64,000 nucleotides of DNA. Origin: Bordetella parapertussis. Its GTDB lineage: Bacteria; Pseudomonadota; Gammaproteobacteria; Burkholderiales; SG8-41. Under the pieces are notes generated by a model. It worked only from the letters and a program-made list of their open reading frames with translations. It made no database searches and was not told where the DNA came from. Shown piece by piece: positions 20,127 through 28,823 of the stretch. The position numbers and the translations under genes were made by a program. Numbering within the stretch: the stretch's first letter is position 1; every line of letters begins with the position of its first letter. Where the stretch lies: the NCBI GenBank assembly GCA_945906815.1, contig CAMDRT010000011.1:1-64000 (forward strand), in the 5' to 3' direction.

Positions 20127-20755
20127 GCGAAAATCAGTTGCGTGAGCAAATGGCCGAGTTGGGCCTCTCCTTGTACGAGCGCGGCCTGGCGCATGGCAGT
20201 GCGGGTAACATCAGTGTGAAATTGCCCGACGGCTATTTGCTGACACCGACCAATTCTTGCCTCGGCAGGCTCGATCCCGCGCGCATTTCGCGGCTCGATG
20301 GCAACGGCCAACTGATCAGCGGCGATGCGCCGTCAAAAGAAGCCTTTCTGCATCTGGGCATGTATCACGAACGCCCTGCCAGTACAGCCGTGGTGCATCT
20401 GCATTGCCTGCATGCGGTGGCGGTGTCGTGTCTCGAGGGCCTCAATCCTGAGGATGTGTTCCCGCCGATCACCGCGTACGCCGTGATGCAGGTGGGCCAA
20501 CTCGCGCTGGCGCCGTACTACGCGCCGGGTGACATGGCGCTGGCCGATGCGGTGCGCAAACTCGCGGGCAAACATCACGCGGTGCTGCTGGCGAATCACG
20601 GTCCGGTGGTTGCAGGCACCTCGCTGTCAGCGGCGGTATACGCGATCGAGGAACTGGAGCAAACCGCGCGGCTGATGCTGTTGCTGCAGGGGCAGGCCAC
20701 GCGCTGGCTCACGCCAGAACAAATTGCGGATTTGAATCGCAGATTCCCAACCTGA
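20123..20755 (+). CDS. otnC: Class II aldolase family 3-oxo-tetronate 4-phosphate decarboxylase
   Basis: A 210-residue class II aldolase/adducin-fold enzyme. Metal-binding histidines are visible in VVHLHCLHAVAVS and in LLANHGPVVAG; the glycine-rich HGSAGNISVKLPDGYLLTPTN near the N-terminus is the phosphate-binding part. With the overlapping otnK gene it would convert a 3-oxo-tetronate via its 4-phosphate to dihydroxyacetone phosphate and CO2. The ATG overlaps the otnK stop (ATGA), so translation is coupled. The alternative is an L-fuculose-phosphate-type aldolase, less likely given the neighbour. Confidence 0.87.
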   Translation: MSENQLREQMAELGLSLYERGLAHGSAGNISVKLPDGYLLTPTNSCLGRLDPARISRLDGNGQLISGDAPSKEAFLHLGMYHERPASTAVVHLHCLHAVAVSCLEGLNPEDVFPPITAYAVMQVGQLALAPYYAPGDMALADAVRKLAGKHHAVLLANHGPVVAGTSLSAAVYAIEELEQTARLMLLLQGQATRWLTPEQIADLNRRFPT

Positions 20756-20832
20756 GCGTAGCGTTTCGCAGGTCAGCCCGGTTGGACGCCGCCGTACCGT
20801 TCATCCTGCTTTCCCGGTAAACTGTTAGCGCT

Positions 20833-21309
20833 ATGCTGCTCGACACGCATCACGCCAGGATCGCCACGCCGTTCGCGGTGCTCGGTATACGCACGGTGGG
20901 CGAGCTGCTGAGCGACATTGAATACCTGCCGCACGGCGTGGCTACGCTTGCGCCGCTGAACCCACTGGCTGAGCGCGTGTGCCGCCAGATCGAGCGCTAC
21001 ATCGACGATCCGTACTATCGGTTCAGCCTGCCGTTTGCCTATCGCGGGAGCGCGTTTCAGTGCCGGGTATGGCGCGAGATATCTGAAATATCCGTAGGTA
21101 AAACAAATACCTACAAAGATATCGCGCTGCGCATACACAACGCGCCGCGCGCGGTGGGTGGCGCCTGCGGCAAAAACCGTTTGCCGCTGTTGATACCCTG
21201 CCACCGGGTGCTGGCATCGAACGGCATCGGGGGTTTTATGCACGCGCGCGGCGGCGAGCCGATCACCATCAAACGTTGGCTGTTGAGACATGAAGGGGTC
21301 AGGGTGTGA
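20833..21309 (+). CDS. ogt: Methylated-DNA-[protein]-cysteine S-methyltransferase
   Basis: A 158-residue DNA repair protein that takes alkyl groups from O6-alkylguanine onto its own cysteine. The acceptor is in LLIPCHRVLASNG, with the Asn hinge of RAVGGACGKN and the Arg-finger helix TYKDIA upstream. It is slightly short at the N-terminus, as in Ogt-type proteins without the Ada regulatory domain. The codons around KTNTYKDI are unusually AT-rich. The acceptor codon is TGC, not TGA. A strong hairpin with a T-run follows the gene. Confidence 0.9.
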   Translation: MLLDTHHARIATPFAVLGIRTVGELLSDIEYLPHGVATLAPLNPLAERVCRQIERYIDDPYYRFSLPFAYRGSAFQCRVWREISEISVGKTNTYKDIALRIHNAPRAVGGACGKNRLPLLIPCHRVLASNGIGGFMHARGGEPITIKRWLLRHEGVRV

Positions 21310-21398
21310 ACGAGTGAACAAGTGAACGGTGAACGGGGTACCCCGTTTTTTGGGTTTGACGTACCTCCTTCACTCGTTCACCCGTTCACTCGTTCACC
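21305..21398. repeat. GTGAA-type inverted repeat with direct sub-repeats
   Basis: Four GTGAAC units in near-tandem (21306-21334) are mirrored by a run of GTTCAC units (about 21369-21398) around a central hairpin. It fills the whole ogt-xerD gap. Related GTGAA runs occur after xerD and at 57236-57278. Confidence 0.6.
21332..21351 (+). terminator. Rho-independent terminator after ogt
   Basis: AACGGGGTACCCCGTT is a perfect palindrome whose right arm runs into a six-T tract (21346-21351). It lies 23 bases after the ogt stop and before xerD. Confidence 0.6.
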
Positions 21399-21407
21399 GC
21401 AGTCAAT

Positions 21408-22298
21408 ATGTCCACCCCACTCATCGACGAATTCTGCGACGCGCTGTGGCTGGAGGACGGCCTTTCGCGCAACACGCTCGACGCCTATCGTCGTGATCTG
21501 GCGCAGTTTGCGCAATGGCTCGCGCAGCAGCGTGCCAAAGCATTGATGGCGGCCGATCATGGCGACGTGCAAAGTTATCTCGCGCATCAGTTCCGTAAAA
21601 AAACGCGCGCGTCGAGTGCTGCGCGCTTGCTCTCGAGTCTGAAGCGGATGTACCGCTGGCTGCAGCGGCAGAATCGCATCAAGACCGACCCCACGCTCAA
21701 CGTCGACACGCCCAAGCTGCCGCGCACGCTGCCGAAAAGCCTGACCGAGGCCGATGTGGAAAGCCTGCTCGCCGCTCCCACTGCCGATACCCCGCGCGGC
21801 GAACGCGACAAGGCGATGCTCGAAACCTTGTATGCAAGCGGCCTGCGCGTCTCCGAGTTGGTGACGTTGAGGCTGCCGCAGATCAGTCAGGACATGGGCG
21901 TGGTGCGGGTGCTGGGCAAAGGCTCGAAAGAGCGGCTGGTGCCGCTGGGTGAGGAGGCGCTGGCGCGAGTGAAGCGCTACCTTGCGGTGGGGCGCCCGGC
22001 GTTGCTGGCGGGCAAAGCGAGCGATGATCTATTCGTTACCGCGCGCGGCAGCGCGATGACGCGCCAATCATTCTGGCAAATTATCAAACGCTATGCCGCG
22101 CAGGCGGGCCTGCGCGCCAGCATTTCGCCTCATGTGTTGCGCCATGCGTTTGCAACGCATCTGCTGAACCACGGCGCGGATTTACGCGTGGTGCAATTGC
22201 TGCTGGGGCACGCGGATATTTCAACCACGCAGATCTACACCCACGTCGCGCGCGAGCGCTTGAAGCAGTTGCATGCGACGCATCATCCGCGGGGTTAA
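21408..22298 (+). CDS. xerD: Tyrosine recombinase XerD
   Basis: A 296-residue site-specific recombinase that with XerC resolves chromosome dimers at dif. The N-terminal SAM-like domain (FCDALWLEDGLSRNTLDAY) is followed by the catalytic domain with Arg in ASGLRVSEL, Lys in GKGSKER, HxxR in HVLRHAFATH, His in LLGHADISTTQ and the nucleophile Tyr in IYTHV. Length and sequence are those of the housekeeping XerD rather than a phage integrase, and no attachment site is seen. Its neighbours (ogt, folB, plsY) are also core genes. Confidence 0.93.
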   Translation: MSTPLIDEFCDALWLEDGLSRNTLDAYRRDLAQFAQWLAQQRAKALMAADHGDVQSYLAHQFRKKTRASSAARLLSSLKRMYRWLQRQNRIKTDPTLNVDTPKLPRTLPKSLTEADVESLLAAPTADTPRGERDKAMLETLYASGLRVSELVTLRLPQISQDMGVVRVLGKGSKERLVPLGEEALARVKRYLAVGRPALLAGKASDDLFVTARGSAMTRQSFWQIIKRYAAQAGLRASISPHVLRHAFATHLLNHGADLRVVQLLLGHADISTTQIYTHVARERLKQLHATHHPRG

Positions 22299-22345
22299 GT
22301 GCTGTGAAAGTGTGAAAGAGTGAAGGGGTGAAGGGGGTAAGTAGC
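22299..22345. repeat. Short GTGAA/TGAAG tandem repeat
   Basis: Five near-direct repeats of GTGAAAG/GTGAAGG follow the xerD stop (about 22303-22338). They resemble the units before xerD. No function is evident. Confidence 0.45.
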
Positions 22346-22365
22346 AGCAGTCAGCCGGTTATGCA

Positions 22366-23328
22366 TTAATGTTCCAGTTTGATGTTGGCGGCCTTGACTA
22401 CTTTTTGCCACTTCGCGATGTCGCGCTTGAGCACTTCGTGAAAGCGCTGCGGCGAGCCGCCCACGGGCTCCATCCCATCAAGCGCCAGGCGTTCTTTCAC
22501 GTCGGGCAGTTGCAGGGCACGGTTGATCTCACTGTTCCAGCGCGCGACGACGTCCCTGGGCAGCCCCTTCGGGCCCAGGAAGGCATACCACAGCGCGGCT
22601 TCATAACCGGGGACAGTTTCAGCCACGGTTGGCACATCGGGTAAGGCGCTGGAGCGCTTGGCGGTAGTCATCGCGATCACGCGCACGCGGTTCGATTTGG
22701 TCTGCGGCAGCACGTTTGACAGGTTGCCGAAGATGACCTGAATCTGCCCGCCGATAAGATCGTTCAGTGCGAGGATCATGCCTTTGTACGGCACGTGTGT
22801 CATCCTGCTGCCTGTCATCTGGTTGAAGAGTTCGGTGGCGAGGTGGGTGGCCCCGCCGGTGCCGCTGGAGCCGTAGTTAAGCTTGCCGGGATGCGCCTTG
22901 TCGTAAGCCATCAGTTCTTTGATGCTGGTGACGGGCGTCGACGGCTGGAGCGCTACCACGAAGCCGCTCTCGCAGATCAAGGTGATCGGCGTCACGTCGT
23001 TCATCGGGTCGTAGGACAGCTTGTGGAGCGCTGCGGTGGTGGCGTAGCCGGACGCCACCAGAATCATGGTGTAGCCGTCCGGGTTTGCTTTCACCAGGGT
23101 TTCGTAAGCGATTGTGCCACCGCCGCCGGGGCGGTTATCCACCAATACTGATTGCTTGAAGGTCTCGACGGCTTTCGGCCCCAGCGTGCGCGCCAGAATG
23201 TCGCCCTGACCGCCGGGCGCGAACGACACGAGCAAGCGGATCGGCTTGGTCGGGTAATGGGGTTGGGCATATACGCCGCCCGCAAGCGGCAGTCCCAGCA
23301 TCGCTGTCAACAGCCAGTTCGTTCGCAT
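22366..23328 (-). CDS. Bug/TctC-family periplasmic solute receptor
   Basis: A 320-residue receptor. Signal peptide MRTNWLLTAMLGLPLAGGVYA precedes HYPTKPIRLLVSFAPGG; the FAPGGQGD loop carries the ligand-pocket residues. NRPGGGGTIAYE, MTHVPYKGM and the C-terminal KWQKVVKAANIK are typical family blocks. It ends just past xerD and begins 58 bp from folB, in a stretch of otherwise housekeeping genes, with no enzyme partner or permease beside it; ligand unknown. Confidence 0.9.
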   Translation of the reverse strand: MRTNWLLTAMLGLPLAGGVYAQPHYPTKPIRLLVSFAPGGQGDILARTLGPKAVETFKQSVLVDNRPGGGGTIAYETLVKANPDGYTMILVASGYATTAALHKLSYDPMNDVTPITLICESGFVVALQPSTPVTSIKELMAYDKAHPGKLNYGSSGTGGATHLATELFNQMTGSRMTHVPYKGMILALNDLIGGQIQVIFGNLSNVLPQTKSNRVRVIAMTTAKRSSALPDVPTVAETVPGYEAALWYAFLGPKGLPRDVVARWNSEINRALQLPDVKERLALDGMEPVGGSPQRFHEVLKRDIAKWQKVVKAANIKLEH

Positions 23329-23386
23329 GGCATGGTCTCCGGCAGGAAATTAATTTTCTGCTTTGATGTGGGCGAGCTTCACCGCT

Positions 23387-23749
23387 TCACGTTTTACCTT
23401 TCACGCCACGCTCAATAGTCACTCCCAATTGCTTCACACTCTTCTGCGCCGCCAGCTTGGTAACGCTGACTTTCACCCACGGCGCCCTGAACTCGCCGGT
23501 GATGATGTGCGCGATATGCTCGGCAAGTTTTTCAAGCAGCTGGATTTTATTGTCGCGCAGGCTGTCTTCGATACGCTGTACCACTTTGGCGTAGTCGATA
23601 GTGTCGTCTATGGCGTCCGATTGCGAGGCGTGCGTGCCGGGAATGCCAATCTCAAGATCGAACTGCACCAACTGCGGCACGATTCTTTCCCACGCGTACA
23701 TGCCGACGGTGATTTTCACGCGGAAATCGCGAATGAAGATGATGTCCAT
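23387..23749 (-). CDS. folB: Dihydroneopterin aldolase
   Basis: A 120-residue FolB, which converts 7,8-dihydroneopterin to 6-hydroxymethyl-dihydropterin in folate synthesis. The N-terminal DFRVKITVGMYAWER and the mid-protein DDTIDYAKVVQRIED, with its conserved Tyr, are family signatures; LLEKLAEHIA contains the pterin-binding Glu region. Length is normal. It is divergent from plsY with 44 bases between, an arrangement common in betaproteobacteria. Confidence 0.92.
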   Translation of the reverse strand: MDIIFIRDFRVKITVGMYAWERIVPQLVQFDLEIGIPGTHASQSDAIDDTIDYAKVVQRIEDSLRDNKIQLLEKLAEHIAHIITGEFRAPWVKVSVTKLAAQKSVKQLGVTIERGVKGKT

Positions 23750-23793
23750 GCGTCGCTTCAGATAAAATGTCCGTTGATTCTATTTGAAAATCC

Positions 23794-24408
23794 ATGACCA
23801 CAGTAATTCTTGCGCTAGCCGCCTATCTCATCGGCTCGGTTTCGTTCGCGGTGCTGCTGAGCCGCGCATTCCGGCTGCCGGATCCGCGCAGCTATGGGTC
23901 CGGCAATCCCGGCGCGACCAATGTGCTGCGTTCGGGCCATAAAGCCGCGGCAGTGCTTACGCTGCTGGGCGATGCGTTCAAGGGCTGGCTGCCGGTGTGG
24001 CTGGCGCAGTATTTTGCGCCGGCCGACACAGCGCCGCTGGCCATGGCGGTCGCAGGCGCGTTGGCGGTGATCGGTCACATGTACCCGGTGTTCCACCGTT
24101 TCCAGGGCGGCAAAGGCGTGGCGACGGCGCTCGGCACGCTATTCGGCTTTAGCGTTTATCTGGGGCTGGGTGCGATTACGACATGGCTGATTATGGCGAT
24201 TTTTTTTCGCATGTCGTCGTTTGCGGCTATCATCGCAGCGCTGTTCGCGCCGTTTGCGACCTGGATGTTATTCGGTTGGGCGCACCCGTTTTTTGCGAGT
24301 GCGCTGCTGGTGGCAACCTTGTTGATTTACCGTCACCGCCAGAACATCAAAAACATACTGGCGGGCACGGAGAGCAAGCTGGGCCAGAAACCCAAAGCTA
24401 GCGCTTGA
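23794..24408 (+). CDS. plsY: Glycerol-3-phosphate acyltransferase PlsY
   Basis: A 204-residue inner-membrane enzyme that uses acyl-phosphate to acylate glycerol-3-phosphate, the first step of phospholipid synthesis. The three PlsY motifs are visible: YGSGNPGATNVLR (motif 1), FRFQGGKGVATALG-like GGKGVAT (motif 2) and an INIL-type C-terminal cytosolic segment (RQNIKNILAGTESKLG). At least four strongly hydrophobic helices separate them. It overlaps the convergent LVIVD gene by 11 bases at the 3' end. Confidence 0.93.
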   Translation: MTTVILALAAYLIGSVSFAVLLSRAFRLPDPRSYGSGNPGATNVLRSGHKAAAVLTLLGDAFKGWLPVWLAQYFAPADTAPLAMAVAGALAVIGHMYPVFHRFQGGKGVATALGTLFGFSVYLGLGAITTWLIMAIFFRMSSFAAIIAALFAPFATWMLFGWAHPFFASALLVATLLIYRHRQNIKNILAGTESKLGQKPKASA

Positions 24409-25714
24409 ACGCCACTATATCCAATCCGCAATAGCGGTCGGCGACGTAAATCAACTGGCGTTCATCGACCTCGATGTCGTTGGTTTGCGGGCTGGTGGTG
24501 CCACCACAGGGTTGCGGGATGTACCAGCCGACTTCCTCCGGCGCGGCAGGATCGGCCACATCGACTATGCGCAGGCCGCCCGCGAACCACGCGCAGTAGG
24601 CGAGCGTGTCGCCGCCTTTCCAGTTCTCCTGAAACTGATGCGCGCCGAAGCGGCCGGGTGCGGTGCGGCTCCACGGCGATTCGAGTTCGCTGACTTCAAA
24701 AATCGCCAGCGGCTTGATGGCGGTGGGATCGGTGATATCAAAGGTCCACAGCGCAGCGTGCGGACGGCCGCGGCGCTTGGCCATTTCCGCGGCGCTGTGC
24801 GCGTGATCTTCTTCGTCGATGGCGATGGCGATGTCGCGGCCGTTGATTTTCCGGGTGAGCGCCATGAAGGTGTGCGACGGCTCCGGAAACGGCGGATGAT
24901 AGTTATAAGCGCCCAGCGTGGTGGGTTTGCGGATATCGGTGACATCAACAATGTGCACGCCGCCATGCCAGCAGCCGGCGTAGAGCCGGTTAGCCACGCG
25001 CACCGTGTGATGCAGGCGATGCGCACGTCCCGTCCACGTCGGTGTCTCACCGCCGCCGGTGTGTTGACCCGGCATCCACCAGCGCGACAGTTCGTCGGGT
25101 TTGGCGGGGTTTTTTAGATCATAGATGACGAGGATGTTGCCGATGTAGCCCGGCATCTCGGTGGAGATGTAGGCGTAATTTTCATCCATGTCAAAGCGGT
25201 GCACGCCGCGCCCGTGTGTTTTGTGGTGCGTGATGAGTTTGGGCTTGGACTTATTGGAGATGTCCCACACCTTGAAGCCGCCTTCGTTGTAGGGTGTCTT
25301 CTCCAGCGCTGCCACCGCCGGAATATCAGCGGCGCTCACCCCTAGTCGTGCCGCGAGTTCTGCGTCCGTGGCATCGCGTCCCAGCTCCGCTTGCATCGCC
25401 ACGCGCAGCTTGGGCAAGCCGTCGGCCTTGCGGCCGAGCCCCGTCATGTTCTGCTCCATGTTGGTGATCATGATGTCGCCGGCCACACGCGCCTTGTGGC
25501 AGTGCGAAACCGTATCGCCCACCGGCATCTGGCACAGCACTCGCGGATTTTTCGGATCGGCAACATCGAGAATGCTGGTACCGAGCTGTTCTTTGTTGGT
25601 GATGTGGCCGATATAGGCGTAGTTGCCCTGCACGGTGACCTGGCCCGCGCCTTGCAGATCCAGATGGCCGAGACGGGTGACGTTGTGGCTGAGTTGGGCG
25701 GGCGCTTGATCCAT
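24398..25714 (-). CDS. LVIVD-repeat beta-propeller-like protein
   Basis: A 438-residue protein made of repeated blades with I/L-x-D-V/I-x-D-P motifs (SILDVADPKNPR, VWDISNKSKPK, IVDVTDIRKP, IVDVADPAAPEE), typical of LVIVD proteins. His-rich metal-like segments occur in HKARVAG, HTGGGETP and YHPPFPEPSHTF. No signal peptide is seen, so it may be cytoplasmic. A C-terminal blade reads NDIEVDERQLIYVADRY. The start is uncertain: I give the ATG at 25714 (AGAGA upstream); an in-frame ATG at 25744 would add ten residues. Function is unknown; selenium-binding-protein-like and choline-sulfatase-linked relatives are loosely similar. Confidence 0.75.
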   Translation of the reverse strand: MDQAPAQLSHNVTRLGHLDLQGAGQVTVQGNYAYIGHITNKEQLGTSILDVADPKNPRVLCQMPVGDTVSHCHKARVAGDIMITNMEQNMTGLGRKADGLPKLRVAMQAELGRDATDAELAARLGVSAADIPAVAALEKTPYNEGGFKVWDISNKSKPKLITHHKTHGRGVHRFDMDENYAYISTEMPGYIGNILVIYDLKNPAKPDELSRWWMPGQHTGGGETPTWTGRAHRLHHTVRVANRLYAGCWHGGVHIVDVTDIRKPTTLGAYNYHPPFPEPSHTFMALTRKINGRDIAIAIDEEDHAHSAAEMAKRRGRPHAALWTFDITDPTAIKPLAIFEVSELESPWSRTAPGRFGAHQFQENWKGGDTLAYCAWFAGGLRIVDVADPAAPEEVGWYIPQPCGGTTSPQTNDIEVDERQLIYVADRYCGLDIVAFKR

Positions 25715-25781
25715 GGTTTTTCTCTGGTGGGTGGGAGTAATCATTTTACTCTAGCGCGAATGCAGTAAAGTACGCCCCACC

Positions 25782-27392
25782 ATGCTGCGCCTTACCCAAG
25801 TCAAACTTCCGCTGGATCACAACGCAGCCGAATTGCGTGCCGCGATCACCGCTAGTCTGGGTATCGCTGACAGCGCTCTGCTGCGTGTCGATATCTGCCG
25901 GCGCGCAGTGGACGCGCGCAAACGCTCCGCCGTACATTTGATTTATACCCTCGATGTGGCGTTGGAGAATGAAGCGGATGTTCTGATAAATAATAATAAA
26001 AACAAATACTTATGCCAATCTCCGGATACCGGATACCGCAACCTCGCGCGCGCCGCGAGCCAGCACGGGATGCGGCCACTGATTATTGGCAGCGGCCCCT
26101 GCGGTTTGTTCGCGGGTTTGCTGCTGGCGCAAATGGGATTTCGTCCGCTCATTATTGAGCGTGGAAAAATGGTGCGCGAGCGCACGCAGGACACCTGGGG
26201 TCTGTGGCGCAAAGCGGTGCTAAACGCGGAGTCGAACGTGCAGTTTGGCGAAGGCGGCGCGGGCACGTTTTCCGATGGCAAACTGTATAGTCAGATCAAG
26301 GATCCGCGTTTTCTCGCACGCAAAGTGCTCAGCGAATTTGTCCAAGCGGGCGCGCCGGAAGAAATCCTCTACGTGAGCAAGCCCCACATCGGCACCTTCC
26401 GCCTGGTGGGCGTGGTGGAAGCGATGCGCGCCACCATCGAGTCGCTGGGCGGCGAGTTTCGCTTTCAGAGCAAGGTCGCCGATATCGACATCGGCAACGG
26501 GAAAGTTCGCGGCGTGACGCTTGCCAGCGGCGAAACCATTGCTACAGATCACGTCGTGCTCGCAGTGGGTCATAGCGCGCGTGACACCTTTCACATGCTG
26601 CATGAACGCGGTGTCTATCTTGAGGCGAAACCATTCTCGATAGGCTTTCGCATCGAACATCCGCAATCGCTGATCGACCGCGCGCGCTACGGCAACCACG
26701 CGGGCCACAAGCTGCTCGGCGCCGCCGATTACAAGCTGGTGCATCACGCCAGCAACGGCCGTTCGGTCTACAGCTTTTGCATGTGTCCCGGCGGCACGGT
26801 GGTGGCGGCGACATCCGAGCCGGGGTGCGTGGTCACCAACGGCATGAGCCAGTATTCACGCAACGAGCGCAATGCCAACGCAGGCATTGTAGTAGGCATC
26901 ACGCCCGCGGATTATCCCGGCAACGTGCTGGCAGGCATCGACTTTCAGCGGTATTGGGAATCGCGTGCGTTCGAGTTGGGCGGCAGCAACTACCATGCAC
27001 CGGTGCAGCGCGTCGGCGATTTTCTCGCGGGGCGTGCGTCGACGGCGCTGGGCGAGGTGGCACCTTCGTATACACCGGGTGTGCGGATGACCGACCTTGC
27101 ATCGTGTATTCCCGCCTACGCGGTTGCGGCCATACGCGAGGCGCTGCCTGCGTTTGATAAACAAATCAGAGGCTTTGCGATGGCAGACGCATTGCTCACC
27201 GGTGTGGAAACGCGCACCTCGTCGCCGCTACGCATCAAGCGCAATGCGGTCTATGAGAGTATCAACACGCGCGGTCTCTATCCAGCGGGGGAGGGCGCCG
27301 GTTACGCGGGCGGCATTTTGTCGGCGGCGGTGGATGGGATTGAAGTGGCGGAAGCGGTGGCGTTGAACATGGTGAGGCTGTCAACGGCGTAA
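25782..27392 (+). CDS. FAD-dependent oxidoreductase (COG2509 type)
   Basis: A 536-residue flavoprotein. An N-terminal roughly 90-residue domain (MLRLTQVKLPLDHNAAEL) precedes the FAD-binding Rossmann motif IIGSGPCGLFAGLLLA with the acidic end IIERG. The family hallmarks FGEGGAGTFSDGKLYSQIKD, VGHSARDTF, CMCPGGTVV and the C-terminal LYPAGEGAGYAGGI are all present. The enzyme is widespread and uncharacterised. Codons near residues 66-77 (INNNKNKYL) are strikingly AT-rich compared with the rest. It is divergent from the LVIVD gene with a very short promoter space. Confidence 0.88.
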   Translation: MLRLTQVKLPLDHNAAELRAAITASLGIADSALLRVDICRRAVDARKRSAVHLIYTLDVALENEADVLINNNKNKYLCQSPDTGYRNLARAASQHGMRPLIIGSGPCGLFAGLLLAQMGFRPLIIERGKMVRERTQDTWGLWRKAVLNAESNVQFGEGGAGTFSDGKLYSQIKDPRFLARKVLSEFVQAGAPEEILYVSKPHIGTFRLVGVVEAMRATIESLGGEFRFQSKVADIDIGNGKVRGVTLASGETIATDHVVLAVGHSARDTFHMLHERGVYLEAKPFSIGFRIEHPQSLIDRARYGNHAGHKLLGAADYKLVHHASNGRSVYSFCMCPGGTVVAATSEPGCVVTNGMSQYSRNERNANAGIVVGITPADYPGNVLAGIDFQRYWESRAFELGGSNYHAPVQRVGDFLAGRASTALGEVAPSYTPGVRMTDLASCIPAYAVAAIREALPAFDKQIRGFAMADALLTGVETRTSSPLRIKRNAVYESINTRGLYPAGEGAGYAGGILSAAVDGIEVAEAVALNMVRLSTA

Positions 27393-27419
27393 TGCGCGAA
27401 AATCACCCCGTCCCATGTC

Positions 27420-27522
27420 GTCATTCTGGCGGAGGCCAGAATCTAGTGCGTTAGACACTTTGCAGTTTAAGCGTGCGCTACGCGGAGGTTACAATCTGGA
27501 TTCTGGCTTCCGCCAGAATGAC
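27420..27522. repeat. 103-bp element with 24-bp terminal inverted repeats
   Basis: The left end (27420-27443) begins GTCATTCTGGCGGAGGCC; the right end (27499-27522) is its inverse with one mismatch. The 55-bp centre has no gene. It resembles the GTCATTCTGGC MITE/REP-like elements common in proteobacterial intergenic DNA. Confidence 0.7.
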
Positions 27523-27540
27523 GGTGGTGATTTTGAATCC

Positions 27541-27562
27541 GTGTTCATCTGTGGTTAAAAAA
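27541..27562. repeat. Solitary arm of the ATCTGTGGTTAA repeat family
   Basis: GTGTTCATCTGTGGTTAAAA is identical to the right arm of the element at 32268-32366 but has no partner arm here. It lies just ahead of the rluF-like gene and may form part of its leader. Confidence 0.5.
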
Positions 27563-27573
27563 GTTTTCACCTT

Positions 27574-28305
27574 ATGGAAAAAATCCGCGTTTCCAAACTG
27601 ATGTCCGAGCAGGGCATTTGCTCGCGCCGCGAAGCCGACAGCTACATCGAGCGCGGCTGGGTGCTGGTCGATGGCGTGCCGGTGACTGAACTGGGCACGC
27701 GTGCTTTCCCCCATCAGAAAATCACCCTCGCGCGGCAGGCGCAGTCGCAGCAGGAAGCGAGTGTCACCATCCTGCTGAACAAACCTATAGGCTACGTTTC
27801 CAACCTGCCCGAGCTGGGCTATCGTCCCGCGATGGAATTGATCAAGCCTGAAAATCGCTTCAAGGATGACAAACTGCCACTGCGTTTCAGCGCCACGCAC
27901 CTGCGCGGATTGGCCCCGGCGGGGCGGCTGGATATCGATTCAGTGGGCTTGATCGTATTTACCCAGGACGGCCGCGTTGCCAAGCAGTTGATCGGGCAGG
28001 ACTCAAAGATTGAGAAGGAGTACCTGGTGCGCGTCGAGGGCGCGCTGTCAGCGGATAACCTGGCTAAACTTAACTTCGGTTTAAGCCTCGACGACCAGCC
28101 GCTAAAGCCCGCCAAAGTAAGCTGGCAGAACGAAGATCAGTTGCGCTTTGCGCTGCGCGAGGGCAAGAAGCGTCAAATCCGGCGCATGTGCGAACTGGTC
28201 GGCTTGAAGGTCACCGGCTTGAAGCGCGTGCGTATCGGCAGTGTGATGTTGGGCAAGCTGCCGGAGGGGCAGTGGCGGTATTTGCGGGCGGATGAGTCTT
28301 TCTAG
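27574..28305 (+). CDS. rluF: RNA pseudouridine synthase, RluF/RsuA family
   Basis: A 243-residue pseudouridine synthase. An N-terminal S4 RNA-binding domain ([31 protein letters not shown]) is followed by the catalytic motif with the nucleophile Asp in [19 protein letters not shown]. The C-terminal [17 protein letters not shown] segment ([16 protein letters not shown]) is typical. The IGYVSN insertion and overall length favour RluF, which modifies 23S rRNA, over RsuA or RluB, but I cannot be sure of the exact site. Confidence 0.88.
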   Translation: MEKIRVSKLMSEQGICSRREADSYIERGWVLVDGVPVTELGTRAFPHQKITLARQAQSQQEASVTILLNKPIGYVSNLPELGYRPAMELIKPENRFKDDKLPLRFSATHLRGLAPAGRLDIDSVGLIVFTQDGRVAKQLIGQDSKIEKEYLVRVEGALSADNLAKLNFGLSLDDQPLKPAKVSWQNEDQLRFALREGKKRQIRRMCELVGLKVTGLKRVRIGSVMLGKLPEGQWRYLRADESF

Positions 28306-28356
28306 GACGGACATGACTGCGCCGTCATTCCGGCGCCTGCCCCGTAATACGCTTGC

Positions 28357-28761
28357 TCAGGCTTCAACGGTGGAGGGCAGGCCCGCTTTCTCGCAGACGA
28401 TATCGCGCCACACCAGATAGGTCACATCGCCATCCTCCGTCGCGACGGACGTGTGCACCATGTTGGGCGGAATATGCAGCAGGCTGCCCGTCGGCACCAC
28501 GAATTCCTGTCCGTCCATGTTGACCTTCATCGCGCCTTGGAGCACGTAGTTGAAGGTTTCATCGGGATGGTAGTGCGGCTGGGAGCCGGTGCCGACTTTC
28601 TTGGTCACCAGGCCACTGTAAATGCGCTCGCCGGTGAAGGATGCGCCTTGCGAGGTGGACAGTGTGCCGAGCGTGGCGGTCTTCTCCATGGCGTGAAAGT
28701 TGTAGACGTAATTGCGTTTTCCGGGTTGCGAAGTATTAGCTGTGTCCGCGTTTTCAGCCAT
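28357..28761 (-). CDS. Cupin-domain protein
   Basis: A 134-residue single cupin. The metal-ligand motif 1 reads PHYHPDETFNYVLQG (two His and Glu), and motif 2 gives PPNMVHTS with the last His, so a metal site is intact. Such small cupins are dioxygenase-like, isomerase-like or regulatory; the function here is unknown. It has no signal peptide. It is followed on the same strand, upstream in its transcription, by a toxin-antitoxin pair, without clear linkage. Confidence 0.85.
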   Translation of the reverse strand: MAENADTANTSQPGKRNYVYNFHAMEKTATLGTLSTSQGASFTGERIYSGLVTKKVGTGSQPHYHPDETFNYVLQGAMKVNMDGQEFVVPTGSLLHIPPNMVHTSVATEDGDVTYLVWRDIVCEKAGLPSTVEA

Positions 28762-28823
28762 GTGGGCCTCCGTTATGTGGGTTGTGTGGCGCGGTGCGCA
28801 GCGAACCGCATCGGTAGGTCAAA

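Noticed and set aside
20833..21309. Selenocysteine form of the methyltransferase
   Set aside because: Selenocysteine versions of this family are known, but the acceptor codon here is TGC.
21305..21398. CRISPR-like array
   Set aside because: The units are 6-9 bases long, nearly adjacent and mirror-symmetric, without spacers or cas genes.
21408..22298. Phage or island integrase
   Set aside because: Length and motifs match core XerD, and no tRNA, attachment repeat or phage gene is near.
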